Positions 25,899 through 33,192 of a stretch of DNA of 46,593 nucleotides are shown piece by piece. A model generated the notes under the pieces. That model was not told the DNA's origin. It ran no database searches and saw only the letters and a list, made by a program, of their open reading frames with translations. Source of the DNA: an uncultured Sterolibacterium sp. (GTDB taxonomy: Bacteria; Pseudomonadota; Gammaproteobacteria; Burkholderiales; Rhodocyclaceae). A program made the translations under genes and the position numbers. The stretch's first letter is position 1, and each line of letters begins with the position of its first letter. The stretch is from the NCBI GenBank assembly GCA_903832735.1, contig CAILCO010000080.1:1-46593 (forward strand). The letters run 5' to 3'.

Positions 25899-27116
25899 TC
25901 AGTCATGTTCGTTCAGCCAGAGGGTATCCACCGGGCTGCGCTTTTCTGCCAGTTCGGCGCAGGCTTCGATGACCCGGGCAAAGTGGGTGATGGTGATGTC
26001 GGCGCCTGCCAGGCCGCCGATGCAGCTCATCGCCGGAATGTTCGAGGCTTGCAGCGCGGCCAGCGTGTCCTGGTAGAGCGGGCCGCAGTTCCAGCCGAAG
26101 GACACGGAGCGATCGACCACGGCCACGGCTTTGACCGGTGCCAGGATCTCGGCCAGTTTTTTCGCCGGGAAGGGCCGATAGGTCTTGACCTTGGCCAGCC
26201 CCACTTTTTGTCCGCGGGCGCGGGCTTCATCGACGGCATCCTTGGCCGCACCGGTCATCGAGCCCAGGGTGACCAGGGCCAGTTCGGCGTCGTCCATGCG
26301 GTAGGCTTCGACCAGCGGCGCATGGTGGCGGCCGAAGCGGCGAGCCCAGTCGGCGTGTACTTCTTCGATCACCGCCAGGGAGTTCTGCATGCCCTGGCAT
26401 TGACCCTTGCGGTAACGCACGAAGAGCGCCGGACCTGGGCCGCCGGCGCCGCCGGTGAGCGGGTCCACCGCCATCGGCCGATCCGGGTCCAGGGCCACGT
26501 GCCAGTTCACGTCGCGTTGCCCCAGGAAGGCGGCGACCTCCGCGGCATCGGGCAGTTCGACGCGGCCGGTGGCGAAGGACAGGTAGTTGCCGTCGTGGCA
26601 AACATTGACCGGCAGCATCACGTCGTGGTGCTCGGCGATGCGGTAGGCCATGATGGTGGTGTCGAGTATCTCCTGGAGGTTCTCGCAGTAGATCTGGATC
26701 CAGCCGACTTCGCGCACGCTCATCGCGTCCTGGTGCCCGCCCCAGACGCTTTGCGGCGTCAGCGTGTCGCGGGTGACGATGGTCATGACCATGGGCAGGC
26801 GCATCCCCGGCGTGCGCATATAGGGCTCGAACATGAAGGCCAGGCCGGGACCGCAACTGGCGGTGTAGGTGCGGGCGCCGGCCAGGGTCGCGCCCTGGAG
26901 CACGGAGAGCACCGAGTGTTCGCCCTCGACGTCGACGATCTCGGCGCCCAGGCGGCCGTCCGCGATGAACTTGGCCAGGTATTCGACCAGCGACGATTGC
27001 GGGGTGATCGGATAGACCGCGACCATGTCCACCTGCGCCAGCGACACGGCCCAGGCCGCCGCCTCGTTGCCGTCGCAGACGATGTAATTCGGCTTCGGCT
27101 GTAATACGGCATTCAT
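25899..27116 (-). CDS. padG: Phenylglyoxylate dehydrogenase alpha subunit PadG
   Basis: A 405-residue 2-oxoacid:acceptor oxidoreductase alpha subunit carrying the pyrimidine-binding domain (VYPITPQSSLVEYLAKF, VEGEHSVLSVLQGATLAGARTYT-like region). It pairs with the TPP domain of PadI to form the active site. ATG at 27116 is chosen because family similarity begins at NAVLQPKP; the frame extends upstream to 27188, but those residues are encoded by repeat copy B. The ribosome site is only a GGGGG run. Confidence 0.92.
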   Translation of the reverse strand: MNAVLQPKPNYIVCDGNEAAAWAVSLAQVDMVAVYPITPQSSLVEYLAKFIADGRLGAEIVDVEGEHSVLSVLQGATLAGARTYTASCGPGLAFMFEPYMRTPGMRLPMVMTIVTRDTLTPQSVWGGHQDAMSVREVGWIQIYCENLQEILDTTIMAYRIAEHHDVMLPVNVCHDGNYLSFATGRVELPDAAEVAAFLGQRDVNWHVALDPDRPMAVDPLTGGAGGPGPALFVRYRKGQCQGMQNSLAVIEEVHADWARRFGRHHAPLVEAYRMDDAELALVTLGSMTGAAKDAVDEARARGQKVGLAKVKTYRPFPAKKLAEILAPVKAVAVVDRSVSFGWNCGPLYQDTLAALQASNIPAMSCIGGLAGADITITHFARVIEACAELAEKRSPVDTLWLNEHD

Positions 27117-27252
27117 AGCAAGCCCCCGTCGTCCGAAGAAAGGGTGCCCGCTGCCGGGCCGCCCCAAGGCGGGCACAGCCAATAACATGGAGTCCCGCAG
27201 GGACGAACCTCCGTCACCCCCTTCCGTGGGAAGGGGGTTGGGGGGAAGGCGG
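27117..27252 (-). repeat. Interspersed hairpin repeat, copy B (padF/padG gap)
   Basis: Read with transcription it has CGCCTTCC, the hairpin ACCCCCTTCC-loop-GGAAGGGGGT (arms 27229-27238 and 27216-27225), the small hairpin GTCCC/GGGAC (27192-27204) and TTGGGGCGGCCCGGC. Unlike the other copies, it does not end in a good ribosome site; about 50 bp of further sequence lie before padG. Confidence 0.82.
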
Positions 27253-27543
27253 TCATGATTGCTCCTCGATCATAGTAATCGCTCTGTGCGGGCACTCGAC
27301 CATGCAGATGCCGCAGCCCTTGCAGGTGGCGAGGTTGACGTCGAACCAGGCCGGTTTCTCGACGATGCATTGCACCGGGCAATGCAGCCAGCACACCGCG
27401 CACTTGACGCACTTGGCGCGATCGACGACCGGACGCATGCTGCGCCAGTCGCCGGGGAGCATGGGATTGAGATGCGTGGCGATGGGCGACAGGTCGCCGG
27501 GGATGGTGCTGGCGTCGAAGAGGGGTTTGGCCTGGATCTTCAT
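27253..27543 (-). CDS. padF: Phenylglyoxylate dehydrogenase ferredoxin-like subunit PadF
   Basis: A 96-residue 2[4Fe-4S] delta subunit of the 2-oxoacid oxidoreductase type (about 10 kDa). The clusters are C45-x2-C48-x2-C51-x3-C55 and C74-x2-C77-x2-C80-x3-C84. The ~40-residue N-terminal extension is usual for delta subunits and helps bind the other subunits. Its ATG overlaps the padE stop (ATGA). It would relay electrons from the TPP site towards PadI/PadH. Confidence 0.92.
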   Translation of the reverse strand: MKIQAKPLFDASTIPGDLSPIATHLNPMLPGDWRSMRPVVDRAKCVKCAVCWLHCPVQCIVEKPAWFDVNLATCKGCGICMVECPHRAITMIEEQS

Positions 27544-28112
27544 GCGGCGGCTCGGCGTTCGATGTTATGTACCACCGTTTCCTGGTAGCCGCGCTCCAGC
27601 GCATCCAGATTCTGCTTCAGGCCGGCGTCGCGAAAGGCCGACTCTTCGATTGCCGCGCGTAGGGCTGCCAGCGAGACGTAGCCGGTGGTTCTGGCCAGCG
27701 CGCCGAGCATGATGGTGTTGGTGATCGAGCGGCCGTAGATGTCGCGGGCGATGGCGACGGCGTCGCACAGGCCAACCGTGGCGATCTTTTCGGAAAACTG
27801 CAATTCCGGCAGCGACTTTGCCGTCGTCTGCACCCAGATCGCGTCGTCCTTGATGCCGTCGAAAATATTCACCGCGCGGCCCACGGTCGGGTCGATGCAG
27901 AGCAGGCAGTCGGGCGCGTAGATGTTGGTGAACTGGCGGATTTCCTTTTCGTCGAAGCGCAGAAAGCTGGCCACCGGTGCGCCTCGCCGCTCGAAGCCGA
28001 AGGAGGGGATGGCGACGACATGCTTGCCCTCGTGGGCCAGGGCGCTGGCCAGGATGTTGCCGGCGAGCACCGCACCCTGTCCGCCGCGGCCGTGTATGCG
28101 AAGTTCTATCAT
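27540..28112 (-). CDS. padE: Phenylglyoxylate dehydrogenase gamma subunit PadE
   Basis: A 190-residue gamma-type subunit of the 2-oxoacid:acceptor oxidoreductase family. ELRIHGRGGQGAVLAGNILA and ERRGAPVASFLRFDEKEIR are the standard gamma motifs; the domain contributes to CoA binding in related enzymes. GGAGG stands ten bases before the ATG and is the end of repeat copy C. It begins the padEFGHI set, the five subunits reported for the Azoarcus enzyme. Confidence 0.92.
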   Translation of the reverse strand: MIELRIHGRGGQGAVLAGNILASALAHEGKHVVAIPSFGFERRGAPVASFLRFDEKEIRQFTNIYAPDCLLCIDPTVGRAVNIFDGIKDDAIWVQTTAKSLPELQFSEKIATVGLCDAVAIARDIYGRSITNTIMLGALARTTGYVSLAALRAAIEESAFRDAGLKQNLDALERGYQETVVHNIERRAAA

Positions 28113-28230
28113 GGCGATGCCGCCTCCGAAGGGCCGCCCCGAGGAGGTGGCGTGTAAGCATATGGAAGCCGCGTCAGCGGCTGAACCATCGTCACCCCCT
28201 TCCTCGGGAAGGGGGTCGGGCGACAGGTAC
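28113..28230 (-). repeat. Interspersed hairpin repeat, copy C (padD/padE gap)
   Basis: It holds the same hairpin ACCCCCTTCC/GGAAGGGGGT (arms 28207-28216 and 28194-28203). The second hairpin is AGCCGC/GCGGCT (28067+100 region, 28167-28182), replacing GTCCC/GGGAC of copies A and B yet still pairing. It ends GGGGCGGCCC-TTC-GGAGGC, supplying the ribosome site of padE. Confidence 0.82.
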
Positions 28231-29112
28231 TCACTTGCTCCAACCGGGCTTGACCCCAGGAATCGGCTGCCCCTGTCCGCGTATCGGCAACACCGGCAGG
28301 GCGTAGCCTTGATTGTATGCCGCCCGCGCGACGATGGTGAACTTCAATGCCCAACCCGAGAAAGCGGCGGCCGCGCCGGCCAGCGGCAGCAGCCAGACGA
28401 GTTCGCTGCCGATGAACAGCGCGGCGACGATGAGCATTTCCGGAATGCTCTGGCCATAAGTCGAGAAGCGGACACCGAAGCGCGCCAGCACCTCCAGCGT
28501 CTGTTTCGGCGCACCCTGCTGCTCCAGGGCCGCGTGGTACATTTTCCAGCTCAGGCGGCGCAGAATCAGCGCTGCCAGCAGAGCACCGGCGAGCCATCGC
28601 GGTGCAACTCCGGAGGACAGCGCGGCGAGAAGCGTCGCCAGTCCTGCGCCCTCGACCAGGCCGGTGCTGATCAAGAGCGGAATGAGCTTAGGCTCGCGCC
28701 AGGCCGGGATGCCCTTCGCCGCCGCGAGCATGCGCGCCTGGCAGTAGAGGTAGCCGAGGGCAAACAGGGCGGCGATGGCGGAAAATGTCCCGCCGTTCTG
28801 CCATGCCGCGATCGCACCGCTGCCAAAGAGCAAGGGTGCGACCATCGCCTCGCGGGTCATCCAGGAAGTCTGCGGATGGAGAAAGACATTGAGCGCCCGA
28901 AACGGCCGGCCGATCTCGGCCAGGACGCAGAGCAGGCCGGCCGCGATGAAGATCAGCGCGACAACTGCCTGCCAGCGATAGTCCGCTGGTGAGCCATTGA
29001 GCAGCGCGACCAGGGCGGCGAAGATGAGCAGGCCGGTACCGCTGCCGCCGCCGATGAAATTCCCGGCGGCACGCGCGTCCCAGTTGCTCTGGTGCCAGGG
29101 CATGATTCTCAT
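28231..29112 (-). CDS. padD: Phenylacetyl-CoA:acceptor oxidoreductase membrane subunit PadD
   Basis: A 293-residue integral membrane protein with about eight predicted helices, of the DmsC/NrfD kind. The DmsC-like motif FLHPQTSWMTREA is present. It would anchor PadB and PadC and pass electrons to the quinone pool. It overlaps the padC stop (ATGA), so the two are translationally coupled. Hydropathy and position identify it more than sequence does. Repeat copy C separates it from padE. Confidence 0.88.
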   Translation of the reverse strand: MRIMPWHQSNWDARAAGNFIGGGSGTGLLIFAALVALLNGSPADYRWQAVVALIFIAAGLLCVLAEIGRPFRALNVFLHPQTSWMTREAMVAPLLFGSGAIAAWQNGGTFSAIAALFALGYLYCQARMLAAAKGIPAWREPKLIPLLISTGLVEGAGLATLLAALSSGVAPRWLAGALLAALILRRLSWKMYHAALEQQGAPKQTLEVLARFGVRFSTYGQSIPEMLIVAALFIGSELVWLLPLAGAAAAFSGWALKFTIVARAAYNQGYALPVLPIRGQGQPIPGVKPGWSK

Positions 29113-29756
29113 TTTTTGTCCCAGATATAGTAGAAGCCGGGATCCGTGCCCAGTTCCTCATGCATGCGGAAGTGCTGCGTTGCGCTGAGCAGTTGCGAGA
29201 CATTGCTGTTCGGATCTTCCCGGTCTCCGAAACTGAGCACGCCGGCGATGCAGGAATTGACGCAAGCCGGCGTTACCTCGGGATCGACGCCGGGCGTCTG
29301 GCCATTCTCGCGGGCGGCATCGATGCGGTCCATGCAGAAAGTACACTTTGTCGCGACCGACATGCGTCGGGCATCGAAGCGCGCCGATTCAGACGCCATC
29401 GGTTCTCCGCCGTAGGCAAAGGCGACGCGGTGCGTGATATGGCGCGCCTGATAGGGACAGGCCACGGCGCAGTAGCCGCAGCCGATGCATTTGTCGTAGT
29501 CTACTTCGACCAGACCATCGTCGCGCTGATAGGTCGCGGTGGTCGGGCAGACATGCAGGCACGGCGGATCGCCGCAATGTTGGCAGCCCACGGGGACGAA
29601 GCTGCGATGCACGTCCGGGAATTCGCCGCTCTCGATGTCCAGCACCTGTCGCCATTGCACGCCGGGCGGCGTGGCGTTGGTCTGGCGGCAGGCGGCGGTG
29701 CAGGTCTGGCAGCCGATACAGCGGCGCAGGTCGGCGGTCATGATATAGCGTGTCAT
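29109..29756 (-). CDS. padC: Phenylacetyl-CoA:acceptor oxidoreductase Fe-S subunit PadC
   Basis: A 215-residue DmsB/NrfC-type electron-transfer subunit. Cysteine groups start at C13 (CIGCQTCTAAC) and continue with CQHCGDPPCLHVC, CIGCGYCAVAC and a CTFCMDRI ... CVNSC set, the usual four-cluster polyferredoxin. It carries electrons from PadB to PadD. ATG at 29756 has AGGAGG seven bases upstream, at the end of repeat copy D; an in-frame start at 29783 would translate the repeat and is rejected. Confidence 0.92.
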   Translation of the reverse strand: MTRYIMTADLRRCIGCQTCTAACRQTNATPPGVQWRQVLDIESGEFPDVHRSFVPVGCQHCGDPPCLHVCPTTATYQRDDGLVEVDYDKCIGCGYCAVACPYQARHITHRVAFAYGGEPMASESARFDARRMSVATKCTFCMDRIDAARENGQTPGVDPEVTPACVNSCIAGVLSFGDREDPNSNVSQLLSATQHFRMHEELGTDPGFYYIWDKK

Positions 29757-29832
29757 TCCAGGCCTCCTGCCGGGCCGCCCCAAGGCACGCCTGCGCCCCC
29801 TCGGGGGGCAGCGAACTCAGTGAGCGCGGGGG
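29757..29832 (-). repeat. Interspersed hairpin repeat, copy D, short form (padB/padC gap)
   Basis: A shortened copy: it retains the hairpin GCCCCC-CGA-GGGGGC and the TTGGGGCGGCCCGGC block followed by AGGAGGC, but lacks the central GTCCC/GGGAC hairpin. It has the same orientation to transcription as copies A-C, and its end serves as the padC ribosome site. Confidence 0.7.
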
Positions 29833-32568
29833 TCATGCTCTCACCCTGCGTATTCCTGCGCGCACCAGATCTGCCGCGGAACCAGTGGAATCGGTGAGCG
29901 CCATCGACATCGGGATCAGGCTGTTCATGCTCGGCGCCTTCATGTCCTTGGCGTACGGTGTGGCCCAATGGTCAAACTGGCCCATCATCAGCAGGGTGTC
30001 GCTGCGGATGCCCTGGGACAGCACCGCCGGACCCTGGGTCGTGCCGACGTAGGAATGTATCTCGAGCAGGTCGCCGGCCTCTATTCCCAACTCCCGCGCC
30101 TTTTGGCTGTTGATCACGACGCCCTTGTGCCCGCGCAGGTTGTCGGCGACTTCGTCCATCAACTGGATGCCGACATTGCTGCCCCAGGCGTACTGCATGC
30201 TGCGCGAGGTGATCAGCCAGAACGGGTAATCCTTCAGGGCGCCGGCGCCGGCCTGTTTGATGGTCTCCTTTTCCCAGATGCCGGGGAAATCCATCACCGT
30301 CGGCAGCCCGCCATATTCCTCAAGCTGCACGTCCCACCACTTGATTCCCTGTTCGTGCAATCGGTTGCCGAGTTCCAGTCCGACACGATAGAGGCGCTCC
30401 TGAAACGGCATCTCGAAACGGATGCCCTGTTTCTTCAGTTCGGGAAAGAGATACCAGGACAGGCGCGAAATCGGCCGGGTGCGCAGGCCGTGCTCTTTGT
30501 ACCAGGCCAGGCCGTCGTCCTCCCTGCCTTCCGAGAGCTCGGCGCTCGCGGCGCGACAGGCGCGGTCCCAGATGGTATCGACGGCGTGCCGCTGTTTGGT
30601 ATCGAGGGCGAAATCGTACTTGCCGTTGTTGAGTGAAACGCCGGCCGCGCCGCGATTGATGGCCTCGTTGTATTTTTCCAGGAGGCCTGCGCGCACGGCC
30701 AGTTCGGTGGCGATCTCGGTGAAGTCGCGGGTGTCGCCCTGGGGCTTCACCGCGGGTTGGCGCAAGGCGAAACCTTCGTGGTCCCAGAACTGCTCGATGA
30801 ACTTGCTGCCCCCGATGCGGATCAGCTGGGTGCTCTCGAAATCGGTGCACTCGGGCAGCAGAATATCCGCCATATGGTTGGTTTCATCATAGCTGTAGGC
30901 GAATGCCACGATGAAGGGGAATTCGGCGATGCGCTTGACGATTTCCTTGGTGTCCCAGAAGGAGATCGAGGGATTGGTGCGATAGCAGAACCAGATATCG
31001 GGCGGGGTGACCCGGGGCCAGTTCTCCGGCGATTCCTTCTGGAACATCCAGGAAAAATGGGTGGGGCCGAGCGCCGTGCTCCAGGGCGAATTCGCCGACA
31101 GTGGCACCATCGTGGCGTGGGCATTGCGCACCGCCGGGCTGGCCTTCCAGTGCGCCTTGTCGGTCGGGTTCATCGGGTAATACATGAAGCCGTCTTCGTT
31201 GATCTTGACGCTGGCCTGGCGGGTCGTTGCCGGCCGGTTCAAGCGTACCGTCGTGCCCAGGGTACCGCCGGGGACTTCCAGGCCGCCGATCAGGCAAGCC
31301 AGCAGGGTCCGCGCCCAGCAGCATTCGTAGGCGCCCCAGCCGTTATTGACGGTCCTGCCGAACTGGATCGACACCGGCCGGTAGGGCAGCGTCTCGCCAT
31401 CGATCTCGACCGTCGCACCGACCTGGGCGTGCGCGACGTATTCGGCCGCGATCCGGCGCACCGTGCCGCTCTTGATGTCGCAGGTCTTCTCGGCCCAGTC
31501 GGGTGTATAGGCCTTGATGCGGGTGATCAGTTTGCCGAAACCGGTTTCGCAGATCAGACCGCGATGTCGCCATTCCTGGCCATCGGCGCCGATCTCCAGG
31601 GCGTCGACGGTAAAGCTGCCTTCGAGCGCCGGATCGCTATCGGGCGTGTCGAAGGCGACGGCGGCGCGACGGGTCAGATCCCAGAGCAGTGGCTTCCTGG
31701 TTTCCGGGTCGCGCAGATAGAAGCCGTTCGGTCCGATCAGGTAAGGAGATCCGGTATGTTGCTTGAGAAAATGAAGATCGAGCGCTTCCCTCGGCATTTC
31801 ATGGAGCAGGACGTGGATCAGGCTGAACAGGAAGGCGGCGTCGGTTTTGGGTTTGATCGGCACCCACTCGGCCGAGGCGGCGCCGGTGATCGACAGATGC
31901 GGTTCGAACTGGACCCGTTTCATGCCGCGCTCGCGTGCGACCCCGTGGCGCCATGCGCCGACCACGCCGCCGGAGGCTTCGACGTTGGCGCCGAAGGAAA
32001 GCACATAATTGCAACTGGGCGTGTCCGGGCAGACGGTGAAGGCGCGATGCCAGAGCTCGCCGTAGAGGTGCTCGGAATGCGTGCAGCTGACGCCCTGGCC
32101 GCTACCGAAGCTGAAATCCACGGGTCCCCAGGCGGATAGGAAGGCCGGGAAGGTGCCCATGTAATAGGTGGGGATGCCGCCACCGCCGAAGCTTGCCGCG
32201 GCACGCGGATAACCCTCCTCGTTCTTCAGACCCTTGGCGCGGATCTCCTTCATCTTCGCGCCGATGATCTCGAAGGCTTCGTCCCAGGAGATCGCCACGA
32301 AGCCCGGGTCCTCGTTCCTACCTTTGTTCGGATTGCTGCGCTTCATCGGCGACGCCAGCCGGTTCGGACTGTAGGTCTTCTGAATCAGGCCATAAGCCTT
32401 GACACAGCATTTTCCGGCTCCGGGATGAACATTCGCTGCGGCGAAGTTGGGTTCCACTTCGGTGGCGACCCCATCCTCGACCTTGACGGTCAATAAATCC
32501 GGTCCCGCTACGCACTGGTAGCAATACTGCGGAACTTTGCGCACCTCGGCAGCCATGTCGGCGCTCAA
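29833..32568 (-). CDS. padB: Phenylacetyl-CoA:acceptor oxidoreductase molybdopterin subunit PadB
   Basis: A 911-residue catalytic subunit of the DMSO-reductase family. With water it oxidises phenylacetyl-CoA at the alpha-carbon to phenylglyoxylate, releasing CoA. The N-terminus has CYQC (C16, C19) and CC at 54-55 but no third cysteine of the usual C-x2-C-x3-C-x(n)-C cluster motif. Molybdopterin-binding segments include FGANVEASGGVVGAWRHG and the C-terminal domain with WGSNVGIQLMDEVADNLRG. No twin-arginine signal is evident, which fits a cytoplasm-facing enzyme. The start is uncertain: TTG at 32568 overlaps the upstream stop, and an ATG at 32556 is in frame. Confidence 0.9.
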   Translation of the reverse strand: MSADMAAEVRKVPQYCYQCVAGPDLLTVKVEDGVATEVEPNFAAANVHPGAGKCCVKAYGLIQKTYSPNRLASPMKRSNPNKGRNEDPGFVAISWDEAFEIIGAKMKEIRAKGLKNEEGYPRAAASFGGGGIPTYYMGTFPAFLSAWGPVDFSFGSGQGVSCTHSEHLYGELWHRAFTVCPDTPSCNYVLSFGANVEASGGVVGAWRHGVARERGMKRVQFEPHLSITGAASAEWVPIKPKTDAAFLFSLIHVLLHEMPREALDLHFLKQHTGSPYLIGPNGFYLRDPETRKPLLWDLTRRAAVAFDTPDSDPALEGSFTVDALEIGADGQEWRHRGLICETGFGKLITRIKAYTPDWAEKTCDIKSGTVRRIAAEYVAHAQVGATVEIDGETLPYRPVSIQFGRTVNNGWGAYECCWARTLLACLIGGLEVPGGTLGTTVRLNRPATTRQASVKINEDGFMYYPMNPTDKAHWKASPAVRNAHATMVPLSANSPWSTALGPTHFSWMFQKESPENWPRVTPPDIWFCYRTNPSISFWDTKEIVKRIAEFPFIVAFAYSYDETNHMADILLPECTDFESTQLIRIGGSKFIEQFWDHEGFALRQPAVKPQGDTRDFTEIATELAVRAGLLEKYNEAINRGAAGVSLNNGKYDFALDTKQRHAVDTIWDRACRAASAELSEGREDDGLAWYKEHGLRTRPISRLSWYLFPELKKQGIRFEMPFQERLYRVGLELGNRLHEQGIKWWDVQLEEYGGLPTVMDFPGIWEKETIKQAGAGALKDYPFWLITSRSMQYAWGSNVGIQLMDEVADNLRGHKGVVINSQKARELGIEAGDLLEIHSYVGTTQGPAVLSQGIRSDTLLMMGQFDHWATPYAKDMKAPSMNSLIPMSMALTDSTGSAADLVRAGIRRVRA

Positions 32569-32969
32569 GGCTGCTGGATCTTGGCGGCCTTGGCGGCAAC
32601 GCGGCCGCGCAGTTTCTCCACTTCGACGACGAAGCGGCCGTGATCGCCGCGACTGATTTCCTCGGCGTCGTCGCGGGCGACGACGGAGAATGTCACCTTG
32701 CGCCCTTCGACCGCGGTCACGGTGATCGCGATGTCGACATGCATGCCGACCAGGGTCGCGCCGCTGTGACTGATGTTGATGCCGATGCCGACCGAATCCT
32801 CGCCGGCTTCGGCGTATCCGAGCAGGAATTCGCGGCAGCTTACCTCGATGTCGCGCACCAGTTCGGGTGTGGCGTAGACGCGCAGCGCCTCACCGAGAAA
32901 ATCGACTGTTCTGGGCTTGTCGATCGTGATACGCCGTGTGCTCGTGATCCCGACTGATATGCTCTTCAT
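32565..32969 (-). CDS. Hotdog-fold thioesterase, fluoroacetyl-CoA thioesterase (FlK)-like
   Basis: A 134-residue hotdog protein resembling FlK: ATPELVRDIEVSC, the active-site-type histidine H68 in INISHSGATLVG, VEGRKVTFSV and the DHGRF segment line up with FlK features, although the FlK threonine position is not obvious. Such enzymes hydrolyse small acyl-CoAs. As first gene of the pad operon it may hydrolyse phenylacetyl-CoA or phenylglyoxylyl-CoA, recycling CoA; the substrate is not known. ATG at 32969 has AGGAGG five bases upstream; a longer frame to 33011 lacks this support. Its stop overlaps the TTG start of padB. Confidence 0.82.
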   Translation of the reverse strand: MKSISVGITSTRRITIDKPRTVDFLGEALRVYATPELVRDIEVSCREFLLGYAEAGEDSVGIGINISHSGATLVGMHVDIAITVTAVEGRKVTFSVVARDDAEEISRGDHGRFVVEVEKLRGRVAAKAAKIQQP

Positions 32970-33128
32970 TCCCGCCTCCTTGAGTTTCGCCGGTTTCCTT
33001 TGGCGCAACACAGTTAATTGAAAGTTATGGTGATTACTGGCTTTTTCGGAGTGCTCAAAGATGATTCATTATCATAGTATATGTGAACGTATCTTGTATC
33101 ATTTAAACAACTAGCGCAACCACCCGGG

Positions 33129-33170
33129 TTGACCCAGATCAAGCCGGAACGGGGAAGCAGCACCTAGGAT
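33129..33170 (+). promoter_or_regulatory. FNR-type box in the pad/padJ divergent region, with padJ -10
   Basis: TTGACCCAGATCAA at 33129-33142 is an FNR-like palindrome. TAGGAT at 33165-33170 is centred 32 bp downstream, giving a class II layout with transcription near 33177 and a 16-base leader for padJ. On the other strand, TTAAAT at 33106-33101 is at the same distance, so the one box could serve both directions; the pad leader would be about 125 bases. The rest of 32970-33128 is AT-rich, without a gene. Confidence 0.65.
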
Positions 33171-33192
33171 GGCGCTTCCTGGAGGAGAGCCT

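Noticed and set aside
25266-27104. 612-codon open frame on the + strand opposite padG and padH
   Set aside because: It is antisense to well-supported genes, has no ribosome site or recognisable domain, and its composition (His, Arg, Gln, Gly rich) is that of the complement of GC-rich codons.
27117-27188. 24-residue N-terminal extension of padG, and a similar one on padC (29757-29783)
   Set aside because: These residues are encoded by the interspersed repeat and are not part of the conserved proteins; internal starts fit better.
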